DNA from: Anaerocolumna chitinilytica
GTDB lineage: Bacteria > Bacillota > Clostridia > Lachnospirales > Lachnospiraceae
DNA length: 64,000 nucleotides
Reading direction: 5' to 3'
NCBI RefSeq assembly: GCF_014218355.1
Contig: NZ_AP023368.1
Span: 872,001 to 936,000, forward strand
In this document: piece by piece, positions 8,646 through 17,325 of the stretch
Position numbering within the stretch: the stretch's first letter is position 1
Layout: every line of letters starts with the position of its first letter
Notes under the pieces: model-generated
Seen by the model: the letters and a program-made list of their open reading frames with translations, nothing else
The model's database searches: none
Told to the model about the DNA's origin: nothing
Translations under genes and position numbers: made by a program

Positions 8646-10376
8646 ATGAAAAGGATAATGAAAAACGTGTTTGCAAGACGATTTACAGCCATCTTTATGG
8701 CGGCCGTTTTGGTAGCAGGTATGTTAACAGCCGGACTGATTCCTGCGCAGAAGGCTCAGGCAGCTGCTATTAGTTCATCCAGTTTCTTAAAGGCAAACGG
8801 AAAGCAGCTTCGTAACAACTATGGTAACGGCGATGTTGTAACCTTAAGAGGAACCAATGCCGGCGGTTATTTACTGCAGGAGTTCTGGATGTGCCCAACC
8901 AGCTATAGTACCGGTACCTATACGGTGAATTGTGAAATGGACATATATAAGACCTTAACCTCCAGATTCGGCGAAGCTAAAATGAGGGATTTAATCAAGG
9001 TCTACCAGGATAACTATTGGACAACACAAGATTTTGACAACTGCCAGGCTTTAGGAATTAATTGCATTCGCTTGCCTATGTGGTTTATGAATTTTGTTGA
9101 TTTTAACGGCAATTATATAAGCAATGCTTTTGACCGTATTGATTGGTTCCTGCAGGAAGCCGGTAAGAGAGGCATCTATGTAATCTTAGATATGCATGGC
9201 GCTCCGGGTTCACAAAACGGAAGTGACCATAGTGGTATTGATGGTGGAAACAGTAAAGTTACAGCCTCCCAGTTCTTCTTTGGAAACAATGCTAACAGTA
9301 ATCAGCAGAAATATTATGATTTATGGTATAAGATAGCACAGCGTTATAAGGACAATCCTGTAGTTGCAGGCTATGATTTATTAAATGAGCCTTATTGCAC
9401 CTATCGTTATAACTCCGGTTATAGTGATGATTATCTGCATTCCTTATTGTGGGGGATTTATAACAATGCTTATAATGTAATCCGTTCTGTAGACACCAAT
9501 CATGTTGTTATCATGGAAGCTACCTGGAATCCTTCTGATTTACCGAATCCTTCTGATTATAACTGGTCCAATGTTATGTATGAATACCATAATTATCTTT
9601 ATGATGACTATGATAATGCAGCCGGCAAGCAGATTACTAATATGCAGGATAAGCTAAGTCTAATCAGCAGCAAGAATTACAATGTTCCCAGTTACATGGG
9701 AGAATTCTCATATTTTAACAGCGTATCAGCTTGGCAGCAAGGGCTTCAACTATTAAATGATGCAGGTATCAACTGGACTACCTGGACTTATAAAGTTACT
9801 GGAAGCAACAATAACTGGGGGCTTTATAACCAGAATGTTTCCGCTACGAATGTGGCAACAGATTCTGAGGCTAGCATTCGTTCAAAGTGGGCACAGGTTG
9901 GCAGTTCAACCATCAATAGTAATCTTGTAAATGGTATTAAGAGTTACTTTACCGCAAACCCATCACCCTCTACAATCCCTACAGGAGATTGTTACATTGT
10001 TGCAAATGCAAATAGTAAAGTGGTATGCGCTGACAATACAGGAAATGACCCTCTGATAGCTAACCGCAATGCAAACGGCGGAGCCTGGGAGACTTTCAAT
10101 ATTGTCGCTAACGGTGACGGAACTTACTCCTTCCTCTCAAGAGCGAATAATAAGTATGTGTGCGCAGTAATTGATGAAAGCAGTCAGCTCCTCGCCAGAA
10201 GTGCCACCATAAGCACCTGGGAGAAATTTTATATAACAAAAACAGCAAACGGCGCATATAATATCAAGGCCTATGCCAATAATCTCTATGTTATGGCTGA
10301 CTTAAATAACAATGGTGTACTAAAAGCAGTAACAGCAACACCAAGCACCTGGGAATCTTTTAACATTTTAAAATAA
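8646..10376 (+). CDS. Secreted GH5 family beta-glucanase with C-terminal beta-trefoil-like module
   Basis: An extracellular glycosidase of 576 residues that should hydrolyse a beta-glucan (cellulose or beta-1,3-type). A positively charged N-terminus and hydrophobic core (FTAIFMAAVLVAGMLTAGLIP) ending near AQAAA form a signal peptide. The GH5 barrel follows: acid/base Glu248 in YDLLNEPYC and nucleophile Glu353 in YMGEFS, with LGINCIRLPMW and VILDMHGAPG as expected strands. Residues of about 448-576 form three similar units, each ending in a WE(T/K/S)F motif, resembling a fascin/ricin-type beta-trefoil that could bind carbohydrate. There is no dockerin or S-layer domain. A terminator follows. 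The exact substrate is not determined. Confidence 0.88.
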   Translation: MKRIMKNVFARRFTAIFMAAVLVAGMLTAGLIPAQKAQAAAISSSSFLKANGKQLRNNYGNGDVVTLRGTNAGGYLLQEFWMCPTSYSTGTYTVNCEMDIYKTLTSRFGEAKMRDLIKVYQDNYWTTQDFDNCQALGINCIRLPMWFMNFVDFNGNYISNAFDRIDWFLQEAGKRGIYVILDMHGAPGSQNGSDHSGIDGGNSKVTASQFFFGNNANSNQQKYYDLWYKIAQRYKDNPVVAGYDLLNEPYCTYRYNSGYSDDYLHSLLWGIYNNAYNVIRSVDTNHVVIMEATWNPSDLPNPSDYNWSNVMYEYHNYLYDDYDNAAGKQITNMQDKLSLISSKNYNVPSYMGEFSYFNSVSAWQQGLQLLNDAGINWTTWTYKVTGSNNNWGLYNQNVSATNVATDSEASIRSKWAQVGSSTINSNLVNGIKSYFTANPSPSTIPTGDCYIVANANSKVVCADNTGNDPLIANRNANGGAWETFNIVANGDGTYSFLSRANNKYVCAVIDESSQLLARSATISTWEKFYITKTANGAYNIKAYANNLYVMADLNNNGVLKAVTATPSTWESFNILK

Positions 10377-10402
10377 TAGGAGCAAAATTGAAATAAAAGA
10401 AT

Positions 10403-10456
10403 AAAATAAGAGGCATCTGCTGCTTTATGTAAGCTGCAGATGCCTCTTATTTTCAC
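10403..10456 (+). terminator. Rho-independent terminator of the GH5 gene
   Basis: An 18-bp perfect stem pairs AAAATAAGAGGCATCTGC (10403-10420) with GCAGATGCCTCTTATTTT (10436-10453). Confidence 0.88.
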
Positions 10457-10589
10457 CAAATATGGCAAATAACGTCATAAAAATATTCTCAAATAGCCTT
10501 GCATTTAATCCTTCCCCATCTTACAATAGTAATGTATGCATAAATCATAATTGGAAATTAAAGTATATCAATAGAAAGGAGCAGGTTAT

Positions 10590-10865
10590 ATGGAATTTAA
10601 ACATGGAACAAACCGTATTTATCTGGAAGACGGTATGGGAAAGACAATAGCTGAGGTTACATTTCCTGACATTAACGAGAATTCAGTGGAGATTAATCAT
10701 ACCTTCGTGGATGACTCCCTAAGAGGACAAGGCATTGCAGGAAAGCTGATGGAAGAACTGGCAAAGAGGCTTCGTTCAGAGGGTAAGACTGCAGTACTTA
10801 CCTGTTCCTATGCAATAAGCTGGTTTGAAAAGAATAGTGAAAATGCAGATTTAATAAGCAGGTAG
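10590..10865 (+). CDS. Small GNAT-type N-acetyltransferase (YjdJ-like)
   Basis: A 91-residue protein of the short acetyltransferase group. The acetyl-CoA pyrophosphate-binding loop is seen as LRGQGIAGKLMEELAKRLRSEG at about residues 46-67, preceded by a beta strand with VEINHTFVDDSL and followed by VLTCSYAISWFEKN. Substrates in this group are unknown in most cases. AGAAAGGAG lies upstream of the ATG. Short relatives are often free-standing cytoplasmic enzymes, and nothing in the neighbourhood suggests a pathway. Confidence 0.85.
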   Translation: MEFKHGTNRIYLEDGMGKTIAEVTFPDINENSVEINHTFVDDSLRGQGIAGKLMEELAKRLRSEGKTAVLTCSYAISWFEKNSENADLISR

Positions 10866-10977
10866 AGTAAGATAGATGTCGTTAATTTGGGGATGTGCAG
10901 GTTTTAATCTGCAGATTATCTAATCTGCGGATGGAAGCCAGCATACCCAATTGTTGCAGGTAAGAAAAGAGGATGGG

Positions 10978-11319
10978 ATGAACATACAAATCTTTGGGAA
11001 ATCCAAATGTTTTGACACTAAAAAAGCAGAGAGATATTTCAAGGAAAGAAGGATCAAATACCAGATGATTGATTTAAGAAAACATGGCATGAGTCTGGGT
11101 GAATACAAAAGCGTGAAGGCAGCCATAGGCGGCATGAATAAGCTGATAGATGAACATTCCAAAGAATACGAAGACAATTATGTAAAATATTTGTCAGAGG
11201 AAATAGACAGGGAAGAAAAGCTTTTAGAAAATCAGGGGATGTTTCAGACTCCCATTGTTAGAAATGGCAGACAAGCAACCGTAGGCTATCAGCCGGATGT
11301 CTGGAAAGAGTGGGTTTAA
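10978..11319 (+). CDS. ArsC/Spx-family thioredoxin-fold protein
   Basis: A 113-residue member of the arsenate reductase/Spx superfamily. The N-terminal strand and active loop read IQIFGKSKCFDTKKAERYFKE, with one cysteine where Spx has CxxC, and the cis-proline region reads FQTPIVRNG near residue 88. The single cysteine is more like an ArsC-type protein than classical Spx, but true arsenate reduction is not shown, and no arsenic genes are near. The start at 10978 is chosen over one at 10951 because AAAGAGG lies just before it. It is followed after 3 bases by a LysR regulator, so the two are probably cotranscribed. Confidence 0.82.
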   Translation: MNIQIFGKSKCFDTKKAERYFKERRIKYQMIDLRKHGMSLGEYKSVKAAIGGMNKLIDEHSKEYEDNYVKYLSEEIDREEKLLENQGMFQTPIVRNGRQATVGYQPDVWKEWV

Positions 11320-11322
11320 ACC

Positions 11323-12207
11323 ATGGATATCAGCCTGGAATACTATAAGATATTTTATTATGTTGTGAAGACAGGAAGCTTTACTGCTGCGGCAGAGAAG
11401 CTTAATATATCACAGCCGGCGGTAAGTCAAGCTGTTAAATTACTGGAGAGGGAACTTGGAAGTAATATATTTTTACGTACCCAAAAAGGTGTGAGACTTA
11501 CACCGGAAGGAGATTTGCTTTATTCTTATATTTCATCAGGTTATGAGACTATTCTGAAAGGAGAAGAAAGCTTACGGAAAGTATTGGATATGGAAAACGG
11601 AGAGATTCGAATCGGTGCCAGCGATATGACTCTGCAATACTATCTGCTCCCTTTTCTTGAGGAGTTCCACAAGAAATATCCGGGTATCAAAGTCAGCGTT
11701 ACCAATGGTCCGACGCCGGAGACCTTGTCCTATCTTTATGAGGGTAAGATTGATTTTGGAATTGTAAGTGAACCTTTTACCGCGAAGACGGAAGTCACTT
11801 CCTGGAGAGTAAAAGAAATAAAGGATATCTTTGTAGCAGGAAGCAGTTTTCTTCCATTGGTACATAAAGAGCTTGAATATAAAGAACTGGAGGAACTTCC
11901 TATCATATGTCTGGAGGGTCTGACTAGTACCAGATCTTATGTGGATGGTATTCTTAAGAATAATGGAGTAGTGTTAAAACCGGAATTTGAACTGGCTACC
12001 AGCGACATGATCGTTCAGTTTTCTTTAAGAAATCTGGGAGTCGGTTCTGTAGTAAGGGATTTTGCAAAAGAATATCTGGATAGAGGGGAGCTCTTTGAGT
12101 TAAAGCTTAAAAGAGAGCTTCCGCCGCGACATTTTTGTATCGTTACAAGCTCAAAAAATCCAGTGGCAACGGCTGCAAAAAATCTCCTGTCTATGATGAA
12201 AGGCTAA
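11323..12207 (+). CDS. LysR-family transcriptional regulator
   Basis: A 294-residue regulator with the standard layout: winged helix-turn-helix at residues 1-60 (YYVVKTGSFTAAAEKLNISQPAVSQAVKLLE) and a periplasmic-binding-like effector domain from about residue 90 (IRIGASDMTLQYYLLPFLEEF). The effector and target are unknown. It starts only 3 bases after the ArsC-like gene, with a poor ribosome site of its own, which suggests translational coupling. The usual divergent target gene is absent, since both neighbours lie on the same strand. Confidence 0.92.
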   Translation: MDISLEYYKIFYYVVKTGSFTAAAEKLNISQPAVSQAVKLLERELGSNIFLRTQKGVRLTPEGDLLYSYISSGYETILKGEESLRKVLDMENGEIRIGASDMTLQYYLLPFLEEFHKKYPGIKVSVTNGPTPETLSYLYEGKIDFGIVSEPFTAKTEVTSWRVKEIKDIFVAGSSFLPLVHKELEYKELEELPIICLEGLTSTRSYVDGILKNNGVVLKPEFELATSDMIVQFSLRNLGVGSVVRDFAKEYLDRGELFELKLKRELPPRHFCIVTSSKNPVATAAKNLLSMMKG

Positions 12208-12294
12208 AATTGGAGTATAGAATCCACCTATCTGAAAAAGTGCAAAGAAATAGAAAGGAAATGCAGTTACTAAAAAGCTGCAAAAAATATACGT

Positions 12295-12828
12295 ATGAAG
12301 AGAATCGCAAAATTTGAAAAGATAAGTATAGAACAATTTATAAAAGATTGGGAAGATACGTTTCCTGAAAACGGGAAGACTTCCCTTGAAAGAAGAGAAG
12401 AGATAACTAGGATTTATGAAAGCATTGAACTGCCAAAACGTGCGACTGCAGGTTCTGCAGGCTATGATTTTTACAGTCCGTTAAGCTTTTCCCTTGCTCC
12501 CAGAGAAGGAATAAAGATACCGACCGGTATCAGAGTATCCATGGAAGAGGGGTGGGTGTTAAAGTGTTATCCCAGAAGCGGACTTGGTTTTAAATTCCGC
12601 CTTCAGATGAATAATACCGTCGGCATCATTGACAGCGATTATTATTACTCAGATAACGAAGGACACATCTTTGCCAAGGTTACGAATGATTCCAATGAAG
12701 GTAAGACGGCGGAAGTAAAGGCATGGACCGGTTTTATGCAGGGGATTTTTGTAGAATACGGAATTACTTTTGACGACGAATGCGAGGAGATACGTAACGG
12801 TGGTTTTGGCAGTACCTCAAAACAGTAA
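12295..12828 (+). CDS. dUTP diphosphatase-like protein
   Basis: The trimeric dUTPase family hydrolyses dUTP to dUMP and keeps uracil out of DNA. Conserved motifs are visible: motif 1 PKRATAGSAGYDFYS (about residues 46-60), motif 2 PRSGLGFK, motif 3 NTVGIIDSDYY and motif 5 RNGGFGSTSK at the C-terminus. At 177 residues it is longer than the usual 145-150 because of an N-terminal extension of about 40 residues and a longer motif-3 to motif-5 region. GAAGAGAATCGC upstream gives only a modest ribosome site. A dCTP deaminase-like activity is less likely given these motifs. Confidence 0.88.
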   Translation: MKRIAKFEKISIEQFIKDWEDTFPENGKTSLERREEITRIYESIELPKRATAGSAGYDFYSPLSFSLAPREGIKIPTGIRVSMEEGWVLKCYPRSGLGFKFRLQMNNTVGIIDSDYYYSDNEGHIFAKVTNDSNEGKTAEVKAWTGFMQGIFVEYGITFDDECEEIRNGGFGSTSKQ

Positions 12829-12853
12829 ATCTTGTAAGAAACGGAGATAGGTT

Positions 12854-13303
12854 ATGAACATTCTGGTTAGTGCTTGTCTTCTGGGGCTTAACTGCAGGTA
12901 TAGCGGGGACGGCAAATATATAAAGGAGCTGGAAGAATTAAAAGGGAAAGTTCATCTAATACCGGTATGTCCGGAGCAGCTTGGCGGACTTCCTACCCCC
13001 AGAAACCCAGTGGAACTTAAGCTAGGAAAGGCCTTTGATAAGGAGGGTAGGGATTGTACGGAACAGTTTTGCAAAGGCGCTGAAGAAGTCTGTAAGTTGG
13101 CTGAATACTTTGAATGCACGGCTGCAATCCTAAAAGCCAACAGCCCATCCTGCGGCTATGGACAGATTTATGACGGCAGCTTTCAGGGTAAGCTCATTCA
13201 GGGAAATGGAATGACCGCAGAAATCCTTGCGAAAAGAGGCGTGAAAATCTTCTCTGAAAAGAATCTGGAAGAGCTAAAAGTTTGTATTGATGAAGAATCA
13301 TAA
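12854..13303 (+). CDS. DUF523 domain protein
   Basis: A 149-residue protein of the DUF523 family, whose function is not established. Family traits are the N-terminal LVSACLLGLNCRYSG, the VCPEQLGGLPTPRNPVE block and a late SPSCGYGQIYDG motif; the conserved cysteines suggest metal or iron-sulfur binding. It begins 25 bases after the dUTPase-like gene, with GGAGATAGG upstream, and probably shares its transcript. A convergent terminator follows. Confidence 0.88.
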   Translation: MNILVSACLLGLNCRYSGDGKYIKELEELKGKVHLIPVCPEQLGGLPTPRNPVELKLGKAFDKEGRDCTEQFCKGAEEVCKLAEYFECTAAILKANSPSCGYGQIYDGSFQGKLIQGNGMTAEILAKRGVKIFSEKNLEELKVCIDEES

Positions 13304-13363
13304 TGTAAGTTGGCAGATTGAAAAAGGTAATGTAACCGATAACAACTAAACATCGATAAAATT

Positions 13364-13405
13364 AATGCCCCTGACTGCTGGAGACTCCGCGTACAGGGGC
13401 ATTTA
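13364..13405. terminator. Convergent terminator between the DUF523 gene and cheX
   Basis: AATGCCCCTG at 13364-13373 pairs perfectly with CAGGGGCATT at 13394-13403. It lies between two convergent genes and can serve both. Confidence 0.75.
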
Positions 13406-13413
13406 TAGTTGGA

Positions 13414-13875
13414 TTAATTTTCAATAGAAATATTAACTTCTATAGGTATGTCATCTGCAAAAAGCTGTATACACAGTACTTGTCCGGTGCCCATTTTGAG
13501 AGACATATTATTTCCATGCATTACAGTAGGTGTTGATATGTCTATGGAAATTCCCAGCCCTGCAAAATGGGTGGCAGCATTGGCGGTTAACATATTTGTT
13601 AATTCGCCTAAAGCACTTTGTGCCATATCATCTAATTCATTAACCGGCATGCCCATCATCATACAAGAGGCTACTTTTTTAGCATTCTCTGTATCCATGG
13701 TATATACCACGCTGCCTCTGATTGCTCCTACAATCCCTACAATTATTATTACCCCTGAACTTTGTAATTCTTTCCCCTTAACGCTTAATCCACCCTTGTT
13801 CACAGTCTGAAAACCCAACTGGGGGATTACAGATGCAAAAGCGCTTATAAAGGGATTAATATGATTTACGTCCAT
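13414..13875 (-). CDS. CheX-like chemotaxis phosphatase
   Basis: A 153-residue protein of the CheC/CheX/FliY phosphatase family, which removes phosphate from CheY in chemotaxis. The core reads MAQSALGELTNMLTANAATHFAGLG, matching the ExxN catalytic helix; only one such motif is present, as in CheX. No other motility genes are in the window, so its CheY partner is elsewhere. I place the start at 13875, with AGGTGAGG upstream; a GTG at 13884 would overlap this ribosome site. Confidence 0.82.
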   Translation of the reverse strand: MDVNHINPFISAFASVIPQLGFQTVNKGGLSVKGKELQSSGVIIIVGIVGAIRGSVVYTMDTENAKKVASCMMMGMPVNELDDMAQSALGELTNMLTANAATHFAGLGISIDISTPTVMHGNNMSLKMGTGQVLCIQLFADDIPIEVNISIEN

Positions 13876-14105
13876 TTTCCTCACCTCATGAAAGCCCGAT
13901 ACTAATCAAAATCTGCCGGAATTATTATGCTATGCTATAATTACTGCATACGGAAGTTGAACTTACTCAATCTTCCCTTAATAGAGTATACAACAATTAC
14001 AATTATAATGATAATATCATATAAATCGACAAAAGTCACTGTGAATATCTTTTTCCTTTTTGAAGCAGTATAATATATAAAATAATTTAAGTGAGAGGTG
14101 GAGTT

Positions 14106-14876
14106 TTGAGACGTATTGTTACTTTTGTTTTTCTTTTCTCGTTCTTAATGGTTCAGAATGGCTGCAGTATAAAGCAAAGTTCTGCCAAGGAATCTTACTT
14201 AGACGGAATTGTAATGGCAGACAAGGAAGGCAGCTTTATGATAGCATTCTCAGGAAAAGAAGGTATATTGTCTCCCTTTGAGCCTGTTTCGGTTTTTTAT
14301 AAGAATGTGAAGGAGAGCTTCCCCAGGGGTACACTAATTAGGATAACCTATGATGGTACGGTAAGAGAATCCTATCCGGTGCAAGTTACAGCGAAAGATA
14401 TTACTGTGATACAAGAAGTCAAGGATAACTGGCCGCCTACTATGCAGATTGATAGTACCTATTCACCCGAAGAAGCAATAGCTGACGGCTGCTATGTGGA
14501 AAATATAAACGGAAAAAATAATAATAATAAAAATCTGGAGGCAGCTGTACGCTTTTGGCAAAATGCAAGTCAAGGTATCTGTGCTTATCTAAGAAAGGTT
14601 ACCTATACAACCGAAGGCGATCCGATAATCGCAGATATTATTTATGACGGAACAAAGTTCTATGCAGTAACAGATTCAACCAGGGATAGCTTTTTGGGTA
14701 CCGGCAGTAGAATTTCCTCAAAGGAATATTCCTTTCTCAATACCTATGAAAAAGACGGTAAGAAGATTATTTACCTGGCAAATAAGGAGCAGGTAAGCCA
14801 GAAAGAATATGAGTCAGGATCTCTTGATACCTTACGGTTTATTTGGAGTAAGAAGTGGTATACTTTTCTCAGATAA
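14106..14876 (+). CDS. Putative lipoprotein with DUF4362-like C-terminal domain
   Basis: A 256-residue exported protein of unknown function. The N-terminus (RRIVTFVFLFSFLMVQNGC) is a signal peptide ending at a cysteine that may be lipidated, though the lipobox (VQNGC) is weak. Residues of about 28-110 form a beta-rich domain of the small DUF3221-like type. The C-terminal half (YSPEEAIADGCYVENINGK, then TTEGDPIIADIIYDG) resembles DUF4362 proteins. A TTG start at 14106 with AGAGGTGG at 14094-14101 is preferred; a GTG at 14091 would contain that ribosome site. The family assignment is from memory and moderate. Confidence 0.72.
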   Translation: MRRIVTFVFLFSFLMVQNGCSIKQSSAKESYLDGIVMADKEGSFMIAFSGKEGILSPFEPVSVFYKNVKESFPRGTLIRITYDGTVRESYPVQVTAKDITVIQEVKDNWPPTMQIDSTYSPEEAIADGCYVENINGKNNNNKNLEAAVRFWQNASQGICAYLRKVTYTTEGDPIIADIIYDGTKFYAVTDSTRDSFLGTGSRISSKEYSFLNTYEKDGKKIIYLANKEQVSQKEYESGSLDTLRFIWSKKWYTFLR

Positions 14877-14940
14877 ATCATTAACTATTTTCATAAAGGA
14901 AATATAACTATATATTATGGACAGTATAAATAATATTGAT

Positions 14941-15014
14941 TTTACTTATACCTTAACTATATGTATAATAAGAAAGTAATAAGGCATGGTAACTGGTTTG
15001 TTACATGCCTTATT
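14941..15014 (+). promoter_or_regulatory. purA promoter with a hairpin at the transcription start
   Basis: TTTACT at 14941-14946 and TATAAT at 14964-14969 are 17 bases apart. Starting about 10 bases later, AAGGCATGGTAAC and GTTACATGCCTT (14981-15012) form a stem with one bulge. The tail after it is TATTTATAT rather than a T run, so it may stabilise the leader or act as a partial attenuator. Confidence 0.5.
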
Positions 15015-15097
15015 TATATGTAATTTATAAACATGGACTGTGCTAAGGTTTAGGTATAGCAGAGCGAATTCACGGAGATATAAAGGAGGAAATTTAC

Positions 15098-16372
15098 ATG
15101 GTAAAAGCAATAGTAGGCGCTAATTGGGGCGACGAAGGCAAGGGAAAGATAACAGATATGCTGGGGCAGGAATCCGACATCATCGTAAGATTTCAGGGCG
15201 GCAGCAATGCAGGACATACCATTATTAACGAGTATGGTAAGTTTGCACTTCATCTCCTACCTTCAGGTGTTTTTTACAACCACACTACCTGTATTATCGG
15301 TAACGGAGTAGCTCTTAACATTCCATACCTTTTTAAAGAAGTAAAGTCCTTAACAGACAGGGGAGTACCGGAGCCAAAGCTTCTGGTATCAGACAGGGCG
15401 CAGATTATGATGCCTTATCATATCCTCTTTGATCAATATGAAGAAGAAAGACTGGGGGGTAAATCCTTTGGCTCCACCAAGTCAGGAATTGCTCCATTTT
15501 ATTCCGATAAATATGCTAAAATAGGCTTTCAGGTATCAGAACTCTTTGACGAAGAAGCCTTGAAAGAAAAGGTGGAGAGGGTATGTGAAGCAAAGAATGT
15601 GCTTTTAGAGTATATGTATCACAAACCGGCCATCAATACAGAAGAATTACTTAAGACTCTTTTAGAATACAGAGATATGGTAGCACCTTATGTTTGTGAT
15701 GTGTCTGCTTATCTATATGAAGCTATCAAAGCCGGAAAAAACATCTTATTAGAGGGGCAGCTGGGTGCTCTAAAAGACCCGGATTTTGGAATCTATCCTA
15801 TGGTAACTTCCTCCTCCACTTTGGCAGCCTACGGTGCTATCGGAGCTGGAATACCTCCTTATGAAATAAAGGAAATCATAGCAGTAGCCAAGGCTTACTC
15901 CAGTGCAGTAGGTGCAGGGGAGTTCGTCAGTGAAATCTTTGGTGAGGAAGCTGATGAGCTTAGAAGAAGAGGCGGTGACGGCGGCGAGTACGGTGCAACT
16001 ACCGGAAGACCCAGACGTATGGGCTGGTTTGATGCGGTTGCGACCAGATATGGCTGTAGAATGCAGGGAGCTACAGGGGTTGCTTTAACAGTACTTGATG
16101 TCCTTGGATACCTGGAAGAACTTCCGGTATGTGTAGGTTATGAAATAGACGGAGTGGTAACAAAGGATTTCCCTACCACTGTTAAGCTTGCCAAAGCAAA
16201 ACCGGTGTATGAGAAGCTTCCCGGTTGGAAACAGGAAATCAGGGGAATTAAGAAATACGAAGATTTGCCGGAAAATTGCAGAAAATACATTGAATTCATC
16301 GAGAAAGAAATTGGAGTTCCGATTACGATGGTATCCAACGGACCGGGTAGAGATGAGATTATCTACCGCTAA
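15098..16372 (+). CDS. purA: Adenylosuccinate synthase
   Basis: PurA couples IMP to aspartate with GTP, the first step from IMP to AMP. The 424-residue length is normal. The N-terminal GTP loop (NWGDEGKGK, residues 6-14), the FQGGSNAGHT motif with the catalytic histidine, GSTKSGIAP and the arginine-rich GATTGRPRRMGWFD block are all visible. AAAGGAGGA precedes the ATG. It is separated from purC-purF-purB by about 7 kb and has its own promoter. A DNA glycosylase gene follows after 24 bases and may be cotranscribed. Confidence 0.97.
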   Translation: MVKAIVGANWGDEGKGKITDMLGQESDIIVRFQGGSNAGHTIINEYGKFALHLLPSGVFYNHTTCIIGNGVALNIPYLFKEVKSLTDRGVPEPKLLVSDRAQIMMPYHILFDQYEEERLGGKSFGSTKSGIAPFYSDKYAKIGFQVSELFDEEALKEKVERVCEAKNVLLEYMYHKPAINTEELLKTLLEYRDMVAPYVCDVSAYLYEAIKAGKNILLEGQLGALKDPDFGIYPMVTSSSTLAAYGAIGAGIPPYEIKEIIAVAKAYSSAVGAGEFVSEIFGEEADELRRRGGDGGEYGATTGRPRRMGWFDAVATRYGCRMQGATGVALTVLDVLGYLEELPVCVGYEIDGVVTKDFPTTVKLAKAKPVYEKLPGWKQEIRGIKKYEDLPENCRKYIEFIEKEIGVPITMVSNGPGRDEIIYR

Positions 16373-16396
16373 ATAAGGATGGGGATTGGAGGAAGT

Positions 16397-17218
16397 ATGC
16401 TGGAAATACCGGAAAGCAGTACCATTGCCTTGCAGTTGAATGAAGCCGTTCAGGGTAAAGTTATCAAATTGGTGGAAGCGAATAAATCTCCTCATAAGTT
16501 TGCATGGTATTTTGGTGACCCGGAGGACTATAACAGTCTGCTTGCAGGAAAGAAAATCGGGACCTCCTTTGCCAGAGGAGGAATGGTTGAAATAGAAGCA
16601 GGGGATTGCAGGATTGTTCTTGGAGACGGAGCAGCACTCAGGTTCTACGGTGACAGCAGGGATGTGCCGAAAAAGAATCAGCTTTATATTGAATTTACAG
16701 ACAAATCAGCTCTTGCGGCAACCATTCAAATGTATGGAGGTCTATGGGCATTCAAGGAAGGTCAAAATGATAATCCTTATTACCTGGGTTCCTGTGAAAA
16801 GCCATCACCTCTAAGTCATGAATTTTCTTATGAGTATTTTAAAGGACTTAATAATGAAGCCTTACAGAATAAGTCAGTGAAAGCATTTCTTGCCACGGAG
16901 CAGAGAATTCCGGGGGTTGGAAATGGAGTAATCCAAGACATTCTATTTAAGGCAGGGTTTCACCCTAAGCGTAAAATGAATTCCCTTACGGAAGAAGATA
17001 TGAGTAATCTATATCAAACCTTAAAGGAAGTACTGAAAGAAATGACAGAGAACGGCGGCAGAGATACGGAAAAAGATTTGTATGGAAACAAAGGCGGTTA
17101 TATGACATACTTAAGTAAGAACACCTATGGTGAGCCTTGTACGAAGTGTGGTTACCTGATTCATAAAGAGAATTTTCTTGGAGGTACCATCTATTTTTGT
17201 GAGCATTGCCAAAGTTAA
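16397..17218 (+). CDS. Fpg/Nei-family DNA glycosylase, noncanonical N-terminus
   Basis: A 273-residue protein of the formamidopyrimidine glycosylase/endonuclease VIII family, which removes oxidised bases from DNA. The helix-two-turn-helix region (RIPGVGNGVIQDILFKAGFHP) and a C-terminal zinc finger (CTKC and CEHC) are clear. The N-terminus reads MLEIPES: the catalytic proline expected at position 2 is a leucine, with proline at position 5, and the zinc-finger arginine expected before the third cysteine is missing (GGTIYFC). The start at 16397 follows TTGGAGG at 16386-16392. Some clostridial relatives have this N-terminus, so activity may differ from classical enzymes. Confidence 0.85.
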   Translation: MLEIPESSTIALQLNEAVQGKVIKLVEANKSPHKFAWYFGDPEDYNSLLAGKKIGTSFARGGMVEIEAGDCRIVLGDGAALRFYGDSRDVPKKNQLYIEFTDKSALAATIQMYGGLWAFKEGQNDNPYYLGSCEKPSPLSHEFSYEYFKGLNNEALQNKSVKAFLATEQRIPGVGNGVIQDILFKAGFHPKRKMNSLTEEDMSNLYQTLKEVLKEMTENGGRDTEKDLYGNKGGYMTYLSKNTYGEPCTKCGYLIHKENFLGGTIYFCEHCQS

Positions 17219-17273
17219 GAATAATCCAATCTATAACCTAACCTATTATGATGAATGAAGGGTTGAATAAAAT

Positions 17274-17318
17274 AGCTCCGGGTGCATATGACAAGTCATA
17301 GTGCCCGGAGCTTTATTG
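17274..17318. terminator. Convergent terminator between the glycosylase gene and GH32
   Basis: AGCTCCGGG at 17274-17282 pairs with CCCGGAGCT ending at 17312, followed by TTATTGTT on the plus strand and A-rich sequence on the other side. It lies between convergent genes. Confidence 0.75.
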
Positions 17319-17325
17319 TTTTGTG

